A stretch of DNA of 64,000 bases from the NCBI RefSeq assembly GCF_900177345.1, contig NZ_FWZT01000020.1:1-64000 (forward strand), read 5' to 3'. The notes under the pieces were generated by a model that had not been told where the DNA came from, ran no database searches, and worked only from the letters and a program-made list of their open reading frames with translations. The number at the start of each line of letters is the position of its first letter. Within the stretch, counting starts at the first letter, position 1. Below are positions 43,713 to 50,383 of this stretch, piece by piece. The translations under genes were made by a program, and so were the position numbers. This DNA comes from Pseudobacteriovorax antillogorgiicola (GTDB taxonomy: Bacteria > Bdellovibrionota_B > Oligoflexia > Oligoflexales > Oligoflexaceae).

Positions 43713-45142
43713 TGGCTATATTTGTTGCTGCGAAACCAGTTTTGAACTTCAAGGTAGTAGTCGCTGCTATCGTTTTTATGGACGTATAGCACGTAAATTG
43801 TATCATTCAGATTGTCGTTGCGGATATGAGGGGTAAACTTGTAAGGTTTCACCCGGCTTTCCAGAAAGCCAGGCACATAACGCTGGAGCTCTCGATAGAC
43901 CCTAGGATGAATTAATATGGCGTGATGGCCTTCGGCAATCATCTCGTTCAAGTCTGGAATGCCTCGCCGTGCGTCCAAATATGTCTCTGAAAAGGTGATG
44001 CATTCCCCTTCAATTTCATAGTTGGATAACTCCCCAGAGAAGATGCCCTTGCCCACTCCATAGGTGAGGCTTGAAATCAAAACTAGGTTGTCCATCTCCA
44101 TCTGGTCGCAAACCACCTGCTTAAAAATATTAAGCTGCTTGAAAACGGTGGCTAGTACAAACTGCCCCTTATTTTCATTCTTCGGTAGCGGGAACGGGTA
44201 TTCGTAGGTAAGGGTATAGTTATCCTGGCCCGATTTTGCGATGTAGCCAGGGCCACGTACCTCAAAAACATCATGGCCGTCAGACAAGCGAGACATAGGA
44301 ATATACTTAAACTCATACTGGCTCCTCATAAAATCTTGTAGTTTTGAAAGGTAAGAGTCGAATATTTCATGCTTCCTTGTGATAAGAATGTCGTCGGGGG
44401 ACTGTAGAATGAACTTACTTGTCCAAAACTTAATTCTGTGGATCGGCATGGTCTCTTTGTAGCTTAAGCCCTTGAGGATGAGGTCAATTTGGTGAGGAAG
44501 GCACTTACTCGTTAACTCCCCATGAAGGTAGCGATATTTTCTGGAATTTTCTTGTCTCTCGCGATCAACGGTCTGGCGGTAAAGGTAATCCTTATAGAGC
44601 CGGTCTTCCGCAATGATATAAATCATCATCCCAGCAAAGTAGCCGCCAACATAGTGGACATACATCTGACTGACCAGATTGCTGTCATAGATGGCCAGAC
44701 TCAAGATCGAAACTATGGTGACTACCGTGTTGCGCACCACACCAATCGTGCGCCGCCGAAAGCAGATAGCAAAGCAGATCATCTGAGAATATTGCAGAGG
44801 CGAGGTGGATAGGTTGAACTGAATCTCATGAGCTCGCATCACAAGGGCTGTAGCACCAAGAACTCCCGTGGCGCATACCATGTCGGCAAGGGTTCGGTAG
44901 TAGCGAAAGGTGCGGTAGCTGGAACTTAGGTACATGACCAGAGTGACAAACATCACGAGCAGGGTTGGCAGATATATAAATGATGACAAAAAGTCGATCC
45001 GTGCATTCAAAACAGAAATAAATACAAGTCCGATCGAGCCCAGCAATGAGATCCAAAACATAGACTTTTTTGCATGCTGGCAAAGCACATCGTTGTAGGG
45101 AATGGATTCTTCCGGTTCTTTCATTGAGATCAGCACTCGCAT
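43703..45142 (-). CDS. membrane protein with degenerate nucleotide-cyclase-like domain
   Basis: 479 residues. N-terminal six membrane helices (about 28-195), a short coiled coil, then a soluble domain beginning LTSKCLPHQIDLILKGL, the linker often found before class III adenylate cyclase domains (PHQ...I..G...E.TMP). The expected metal Asp motif reads KFWTSKF and the later DGF-like region reads RLSDGHDVFEV, so catalytic residues are missing if the assignment is right. It could be a pseudo-cyclase sensor. The final residues overlap the convergent HAMP-like gene by ten bases. Confidence 0.5.
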   Translation of the reverse strand: MRVLISMKEPEESIPYNDVLCQHAKKSMFWISLLGSIGLVFISVLNARIDFLSSFIYLPTLLVMFVTLVMYLSSSYRTFRYYRTLADMVCATGVLGATALVMRAHEIQFNLSTSPLQYSQMICFAICFRRRTIGVVRNTVVTIVSILSLAIYDSNLVSQMYVHYVGGYFAGMMIYIIAEDRLYKDYLYRQTVDRERQENSRKYRYLHGELTSKCLPHQIDLILKGLSYKETMPIHRIKFWTSKFILQSPDDILITRKHEIFDSYLSKLQDFMRSQYEFKYIPMSRLSDGHDVFEVRGPGYIAKSGQDNYTLTYEYPFPLPKNENKGQFVLATVFKQLNIFKQVVCDQMEMDNLVLISSLTYGVGKGIFSGELSNYEIEGECITFSETYLDARRGIPDLNEMIAEGHHAILIHPRVYRELQRYVPGFLESRVKPYKFTPHIRNDNLNDTIYVLYVHKNDSSDYYLEVQNWFRSNKYSHQA

Positions 45143-45216
45143 TTATCATTGATTGCTCCATTGATATCGGAGCTTTTAGGGAAAAGACAATGGTAGGCGT
45201 AGCTAAACCAAAAAGT

Positions 45217-45245
45217 AAGGCTTAGCAAACCCTTTGCTAAGCCTT
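45217..45245 (-). terminator. terminator of the GNAT-like gene
   Basis: AAGGCTTAGCAAA and TTTGCTAAGCCTT pair perfectly (13 bp) around CCC. On the minus strand ACTTTTTGG follows. It lies about 40 bases past the stop at 45286. Confidence 0.85.
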
Positions 45246-45285
45246 GAAAAGAATAACGTAAAGAAGGATATCTTGCCTAAAAGAT

Positions 45286-45897
45286 CTATGATGCCTTTGT
45301 TGGCAAAAAACTTGTCTCTAGAGCTTCTTCGCGGTTTCTGGATTTGCATTGCTTTCTTTTATAGCGAATAAAGAATTCGCGAATGCAAAAGTACTTTGCA
45401 TACTTACAGCGAAATGGACTGGTGTAAAAGACCACAGCGCGGCGTCCAGGGTATTTCGGAACATCCCCCTCGTAGATGCGTCCCAGGGAAAGTCGTTCGT
45501 AAAGGCGAACAAGGTATTCGTGCCGAGCATCCACAGCGAAGGTAATATAGTCGATATCAGAGATCGAGCCGGCATAGTGGGTGACGGTCAGCCAAAATTT
45601 CATCATCAACTGATAGGAGTCATGAAGCTTGCCTTTGGCCCACACGAGATTGATTTCTAGGCAGAATTTTTGAGGAACGGCATGAAAGAAGTTCTGAGAA
45701 TCGGGAAGAACTTGAGGCCAAGCCATGTCTTGCCCCAACGCGAATGCGAATCCACCGACCATCTGGCCATCAATAAAAGCACCATACACCTGGCAATCAA
45801 AGATGTATTCGGCTGGAACATTCATCTTCGCGCGCTGATTGTACTCTCTTAAGAAAAGGTACTTTTGATATTCATTGTCTAACTGCTTAATTTCCAT
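45286..45897 (-). CDS. GNAT-like acyltransferase
   Basis: 203 residues. KYLFLREYNQRAKMNV, YGAFIDGQMVGGFAFALG (beta strands preceding the acyl-CoA site) and LEINLVWAKGKLHDS...MMKFWL fit a GNAT or FeeM-like N-acyltransferase fold. The C-terminal tail is basic (RYKRKQCKSRNRE). ATG has GGGGGC six bases upstream. Its start region abuts the hairpin-repeat array at 45913-46199, which lies directly upstream on this strand and could belong to its leader. Confidence 0.6.
   Translation of the reverse strand: MEIKQLDNEYQKYLFLREYNQRAKMNVPAEYIFDCQVYGAFIDGQMVGGFAFALGQDMAWPQVLPDSQNFFHAVPQKFCLEINLVWAKGKLHDSYQLMMKFWLTVTHYAGSISDIDYITFAVDARHEYLVRLYERLSLGRIYEGDVPKYPGRRAVVFYTSPFRCKYAKYFCIREFFIRYKRKQCKSRNREEALETSFLPTKAS
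45865..45893 (+). promoter_or_regulatory. candidate sigma70-type promoter before the hairpin array
   Basis: TTGATA (5 of 6 to TTGACA), a 17-base spacer and TAATTT, which keeps the T, A and final T of TATAAT. Transcription would begin near 45900 and read straight through the array. The -10 match is weak, so this is only a candidate. Confidence 0.25.
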
Positions 45898-45899
45898 GA

Positions 45900-46221
45900 T
45901 CGCCCCCAGAGTAGTCCTTGGCCCCCTTAGCTGTGTCAGTCCTTGGTCCCCACCAAATCGCTTAACACGGGTGCTTTGAGGTCCGTGCAGAAAACCTTGG
46001 TCCCCACCAAGCTTCTGTCTCGACAGCGTAAAAACTCAGTCCTTGGTCCCTACTAAGGAAAAGTTGGTCCCCACCGGTGAGCTGAATGATCAGTCCTTGG
46101 TCCCCACCAAGATAATCATGGTCCCCACCATCGTTGGCTGAAAGGAGAGTCCTTGGTCCACACCAAGATTCGAAGCCAAGCCCTTGGTCCCCACCGTAGT
46201 ACGGCTTCGATACTTTTCTTA
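45900..46221 (+). ncRNA. candidate multi-hairpin small RNA with UCCCC loops
   Basis: Proposed plus-strand transcript covering the nine-repeat array. Each unit folds as a 5-7 bp stem closing a CCCC loop. The last repeat is enclosed by a 7 bp outer stem, CGAAGCC (46171-46177) with GGCTTCG (46203-46209), followed by ATACTTTTCTT, which resembles a terminator. Several departures from consensus keep plus-strand pairing through G-U wobbles, whereas the minus-strand RNA would get A-C mismatches. C-rich UCCC loops are a known Shine-Dalgarno-binding device in small RNAs such as staphylococcal RsaE. No protein frame explains the array. Expression is not demonstrated. Confidence 0.35.
45913..46199. repeat. 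array of nine TTGGTCCCCACCAA hairpin repeats
   Basis: Unit starts (approximate): 45913 (poor), 45937, 45995, 46037, 46064, 46091, 46118, 46150, 46182. Consensus TTGGTCCCCACCAA, usually preceded by CAGTCC or GAGTCC. Long units (45937, 46037, 46091, 46150) alternate with shorter ones (45995, 46064, 46118, 46182), so the array may have grown by doubling of a two-hairpin unit. Spacing is irregular (about 21-56 bases), which argues against CRISPR or a simple minisatellite. One unit (46118) is ATGGT-CCCC-ACCAT, where both arms changed together. Confidence 0.9.
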
Positions 46222-46897
46222 GAGCAATGGTCTTGCCAAAGCTAAACTATTAAAAATAAAGGCGATCCCAGTGTCCAAGGATTGAACACTGTTAGGAAGT
46301 TAACAGCCCTGGCTGAAAGTTTTACAGATCCGTAAGAATCGTGCCAGCAATAGGGTCGAGCTAAGAAAATCTCTTGCAATGCGCGAGACTTAACAAGTCG
46401 CCAAGCTGATGTGAAGACGACGGCCCATCGCAGAAATTCCATGGCTTTCGCCAATGACATACAGTCGAACTTGTTCGATCAAGGATGATGCCAAGTGCTC
46501 CATGGATCTCAAGGACAGCGACTTGATGAGGCTTATGGTCTTATATATAAAGTATTCAAAATCGAGGCTTATAGAGGCATATAGAGCATGAGAAAGCCGA
46601 CATCATCTGGCCGGTTAATGGAGAGCCTAGGCTCTCTGAATCAGTCTAAGCATCAGGTACTTGTCAAAAATGGCGACACATTGGGTCGTTCGATGCTGGA
46701 TGGCATGGGCCATCGAAGGTTTTTGGCACAGACAAACCCATGAGACTTTTCTCTCAGTTTGTTTCGCGGAAAAAAATGTGAAATAACTTGCCTGGAGGAA
46801 AGTCATCATCGTATTCTCCCTGCTGAATATTCTGCGGGGAATAATCAAGGACGAAGACCTACCATTATTGTGTCTCACGATGAAAAAGGGGGATGGT
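46200..46897. other. intergenic region between the array and the HTH gene
   Basis: About 700 bases without a convincing protein frame. Landmarks: a perfect 16-base palindrome GAGAGCCTAGGCTCTC at 46621-46636, and two GAGGCTTAT copies near 46530 and 46564 around a TATATATAAAG stretch. The palindrome may be an operator for the HTH protein encoded downstream. An 880-base non-coding span counting the array is long for this otherwise compact window. Confidence 0.4.
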
Positions 46898-48076
46898 GTG
46901 ACGGTGAAGCAAGAAACTGTTCCAATCAACAGTCGCTCACTAAAAGAAATCGTCCGAACCCGCGGACTTAAGAAAGACTGGCTCGCCTATCATCTTGGAG
47001 TATCCCGCATAACAGTGTCGCGGTGGATCAATGGCCACGTTAAAAGTATCCAGCGGAGCAATCTTGAGGCTCTCGTTGCCTATCTAGAATGTGATGAATC
47101 TGAGCTCGTCATGGAATCCTTTCAAGAAGGCAGACTTGCAACATGGTATCGAGAGTTTCTGAACAGCGAGGACTTTGCCACCTGCCTGGATAAAAGCTCC
47201 CCAGACTTTATTCGAGGGTCGTGGGTCGCTGCCCAAGATTTTGAGAGGCCTCACCGTGACCTCGCCTACCATCTTTCACAACTTGCCATGTATTTAAGAT
47301 GCTGCGACAGACATCAGCAAGCCAAGCAATACCTTGATATAGCGCAAGCTTTGGCAAAGCAGGACAACGGTTCGGGTCTATGTGCACAGGCAAAATTGGA
47401 TGCTCTTGTGGCACTTCAAAGTGGCTTGAGTTTATCGGTTCTACTAAGAGAGATTCATTCCTGCCTTGAGTCTGAGGAAGAGCTTTCCCCAAACGTGTTT
47501 CTGTGGCAGGCAGAACTTTATTGGCAGTACGGAGATTTTTATCAAAGTAAGGTCATTCTCCAGCAGATTTTCGAATACTTCCTTGAATCAACTGATGCTA
47601 AAGGGCGTTTTCGATACTTTCAGCTCAGGCTTCTCTTAGCCCTTGATGTCGGTGACTGGGTGGAGCTTGGGCAAATGATTAAGACTTCCATGAAGATCTT
47701 CGCCGAAACCTCTGAGCGACGGTATTGGAAGAAACTCCATGAGTTGCTAGAGGTGCCAACGCCTGAAAGGGCTTTAGGGATGAAGCAGAATCACTGCGAC
47801 CAGCTAACGATCTGCCTAACTCTGGAACTTCTTATGAGACAGGGAGACTTCTCTACTGCTAAGACGCTAGCTGATGAATATGTTTCAAATGAAACTCAGA
47901 TCTTTGATCTAGCGCAGTTTGACTTTCTCAAAGCAATAGCCACCAAGAAATCAGATGAGCTGCGGGCTGAAGGCCACTTAAGGTCGTGCCTAGAAGCTCT
48001 TCAAGCTCTGGGGGCTAGGAAACGGATTCCTCTTTATCTGGAACGATTTCGCTGTGTGGACCTAATGAATCCTTAA
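46898..48076 (+). CDS. XRE-type HTH regulator with helical-repeat domain
   Basis: 392 residues from GTG 46898, which follows GGGGGA by four bases; ATG 46880 is an alternative lacking a ribosome site. Residues about 15-70 are a HTH_3 domain (LKEIVRTRGLKKDWLAYHLGVSRITVSRWINGH). The rest is helical, TPR-like, with residues such as YLRCCDRHQQAKQYLDIA and LLMRQGDFSTAKTLADEY. Such regulators often bind peptides or partner proteins through the repeats. It converges on and overlaps by 62 bases the TPR-like gene on the other strand. Confidence 0.8.
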   Translation: MTVKQETVPINSRSLKEIVRTRGLKKDWLAYHLGVSRITVSRWINGHVKSIQRSNLEALVAYLECDESELVMESFQEGRLATWYREFLNSEDFATCLDKSSPDFIRGSWVAAQDFERPHRDLAYHLSQLAMYLRCCDRHQQAKQYLDIAQALAKQDNGSGLCAQAKLDALVALQSGLSLSVLLREIHSCLESEEELSPNVFLWQAELYWQYGDFYQSKVILQQIFEYFLESTDAKGRFRYFQLRLLLALDVGDWVELGQMIKTSMKIFAETSERRYWKKLHELLEVPTPERALGMKQNHCDQLTICLTLELLMRQGDFSTAKTLADEYVSNETQIFDLAQFDFLKAIATKKSDELRAEGHLRSCLEALQALGARKRIPLYLERFRCVDLMNP

Positions 48077-49214
48077 GGTCCTGAGCAATTCCTAAGACAT
48101 CGTCGCAGGTTCCGCCAGAAAGCCTTCTGGAAAGGGCCATATACTCGTTAAGAGCCATCGATGCGATTTTAGTCATCTTTTGCCTTTCTAGCCAACGGCA
48201 AAGAGACAGCCAGATCAGTAGCTCTTTGTCGACATTGCGGAGGCGACGAGCGTTCTTGAAGATAAACTCCATCTTTTTCATGCGCATGGTCAATGGCACA
48301 GTATCATCGTAGGCGCCCTCAATAATGAGAGCCATCTTATAAGCCAGACCTTTTTTGCGGATTTGCAAATCCTTCTTGCGAGCCAGTGTCCGAATCTTCG
48401 CCATTTGGCGGAGCCACCGGTAGCTGCTCACGGAACTAGCCCAAAAGAACATTTCAATGAGGTAGCTAGCTTGGTGGTGGCTTTCATCGAGTTTTGTGAG
48501 ATCACGAATGCCATCGAGAGACTGTTTTTCTTGGATTCTGATACACGCCAGCTCCCATTCCAGCTCGTGACGCACGGATAGGTCGATGGATGGGTCAGAT
48601 AAGGTATCTTGTATCAGGGACTTAGCCTCATCAGCCCGAGCTGCCAGCCTGAGGCATCGCACGCGGCCAATGCGCGAGTTGTCAAAAAAACTTTTGGTTT
48701 TCTCCTCTTCAGCCTTACAGAAATAGTCATAGGCTACAGAGGCATCGCCGAAGCGCAGGGCTTTCATTCCCATCAAGTAGTCGTTGAAGGTGTCGCCACC
48801 GGGGGCGACTCGATAGGTCGATTGGTTGGCGATCTCTTGCTCCCAGGTGGAGAGCCAGAACTCACCTTCATTCAAATATAGCTGACTTTTTAATAGGTGA
48901 ATATCGCCGTATACCACAGACAGCTTGCCCTTACCGGGAATAACTCGGTGGACTTGCAGCAAGGTGGATGACAAATCGAAAAGGCTTTTGACTTCTTCAG
49001 GGCTTAAGCAATCATATCGCACGTGATGAGCTAAGAGACAAAGAATATAGACCAAGCGCCGCAGCTGGTCTAGCTCAACACCATGCTCTAGTTGGGTGAT
49101 GAGTTCCAGGCAGTGATGAACCTTGGCATCGCCACCTTGCTCTTCTTGTATTCCTTGCAGCTCGTGGCGAACATCATCTTTTATAGATAGGAAATCTTGG
49201 TAACGCCAAGCCAT
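48015..49214 (-). CDS. cytoplasmic helical-repeat protein (paralogue of 467-1774)
   Basis: 399 residues; ATG 49214 follows GGGGGA by seven bases, so the 27-codon upstream extension is not used. No signal peptide. It shares a string of landmarks with the protein at 467-1774 (see that entry), including IEGAYDDTVPLTMRMKKM and the SRRLSGGTCDD end. It begins two bases after the stop of the lipoprotein gene at 49217, so both are one operon. Function unknown. Confidence 0.78.
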   Translation of the reverse strand: MAWRYQDFLSIKDDVRHELQGIQEEQGGDAKVHHCLELITQLEHGVELDQLRRLVYILCLLAHHVRYDCLSPEEVKSLFDLSSTLLQVHRVIPGKGKLSVVYGDIHLLKSQLYLNEGEFWLSTWEQEIANQSTYRVAPGGDTFNDYLMGMKALRFGDASVAYDYFCKAEEEKTKSFFDNSRIGRVRCLRLAARADEAKSLIQDTLSDPSIDLSVRHELEWELACIRIQEKQSLDGIRDLTKLDESHHQASYLIEMFFWASSVSSYRWLRQMAKIRTLARKKDLQIRKKGLAYKMALIIEGAYDDTVPLTMRMKKMEFIFKNARRLRNVDKELLIWLSLCRWLERQKMTKIASMALNEYMALSRRLSGGTCDDVLGIAQDLKDSLGPHSEIVPDKEESVS

Positions 49215-49216
49215 GA

Positions 49217-50209
49217 TTATATCCCCCAGTCGATGGTGATCCAGGGGCCTTGCTGACTCGGCTGATTGATGATGTAACGCTGGATGGAGCGCCATGTTCT
49301 GCCATCATTTGAAACACTTATCTCGATATCATCCGGGACGCATTCGCCGACCGGGTAGTCGATAATATCAGCCTTGAGTCGAATTCCTTCAATCTTTGTT
49401 TCCTGGCCAAAATCAAGGCTAAACCAATTATTTTGATTCACGCTATTGAATGGCTCTGCGACGCCAAAGCTTGCAAACTCAGTTTCCCAGTAGGCAATGT
49501 CGTCGATCAAAGCAAGGTGAACCCCTTCCACATCAAAACCTGCGTTGGGGGTGACGATATAGTTACCGATGCGGAACACATCACCCTCAACCACATTGTT
49601 CTGCCATACTCCCTGCTCCTTGGCTTCGAGGTATCGAACGCAGGCTGTGGTCTGTGGTGGGTTGACAAACTCAGACAGTTCAATCGACCTTATATCGAGC
49701 CTTAGGTAACGAAAGCCAAGGGTTTCTTCGGCCTGAATGGTTTGGGCCATGGGCACTCTGAGAGAAAGTGGCCGTTGTTCTCGAAGGATTCCCTCAAAAA
49801 CCATGGTCGAGGCATTAGCGACTGTGGCAAACGATTCACTTTGGCGTTTATTGGTAAAACCGAAGGAATACTTTGCACTTCTTGGATCACGTTTGACAAA
49901 GGTCGATTGATAGTCGCCTTCAACGGAGACGATCCAGTTTTCAAATGCCTGCTCAACAGGAACGGGGTTTCCATTCTGCACTAGTGAGCAGTCGATATCG
50001 CTTTCAAGATTACTGACTTTGGTATGGTCGCAGTGGATCATGTATCCAGGCAAGCCGCCATTGTCTTCTGAAGGGCGATTGGTTGAGTTATTAAGCTGCT
50101 GGGTTTTCTCAACCGCCTCTTGACGGTCGGTCTTACCGAACTGGGAGAAGTTTTGACAGCCGCTGATCCATAGGGTGGCAATAAGAGCGACAACAAGCTG
50201 AAGCTTCAT
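49217..50209 (-). CDS. lipoprotein with F5/8 type C (discoidin-like) domain
   Basis: 330 residues. ATG 50209 with GAGGAA upstream gives a lipoprotein signal, lipobox WISGC (Cys18). Residues about 215-330 look like a discoidin/F5-8C domain: FGVAEPFNSVNQNNWFSLDFG, then KIEGIRLKADI and IEISVSNDGRTWRSI, closing with PWITIDWG. Such domains bind glycans or lipids. It is the first gene of a two-gene operon with the helical-repeat protein. Confidence 0.75.
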   Translation of the reverse strand: MKLQLVVALIATLWISGCQNFSQFGKTDRQEAVEKTQQLNNSTNRPSEDNGGLPGYMIHCDHTKVSNLESDIDCSLVQNGNPVPVEQAFENWIVSVEGDYQSTFVKRDPRSAKYSFGFTNKRQSESFATVANASTMVFEGILREQRPLSLRVPMAQTIQAEETLGFRYLRLDIRSIELSEFVNPPQTTACVRYLEAKEQGVWQNNVVEGDVFRIGNYIVTPNAGFDVEGVHLALIDDIAYWETEFASFGVAEPFNSVNQNNWFSLDFGQETKIEGIRLKADIIDYPVGECVPDDIEISVSNDGRTWRSIQRYIINQPSQQGPWITIDWGI

Positions 50210-50383
50210 GTGTTCCTCTACAATATATTTTAGCAAGCGTAAGCGCGAATAGGGCTGTAGTCCCTATCGGTTAGAATGGGTAATTACTTTAGTGGGAGGC
50301 AATTCATTCAGTAAAGATAGAAGGATAAGGCCTCATTAGAAAGCCTTTTTCTACATAAATAGCCCAGCTAATGGGGCCTTCAA

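Noticed and set aside
45913-46199. CRISPR array
   Set aside because: Repeats are short (14-20 bases), spacing varies from about 21 to 56 bases, units degenerate individually and no cas genes are near.
45913-46199. CsrB/RsmZ-like GGA-loop sponge RNA read from the minus strand
   Set aside because: On the minus strand the loops are GGGGA and AAGGACU also recurs, which looked attractive, but deviations from consensus give A-C mismatches on that strand and no terminator or promoter was visible there. Kept only as an alternative.
46627-46929. Minus-strand 100-codon frame before the HTH gene
   Set aside because: Antisense to the start of the HTH gene and lacking ribosome site or recognisable motifs.
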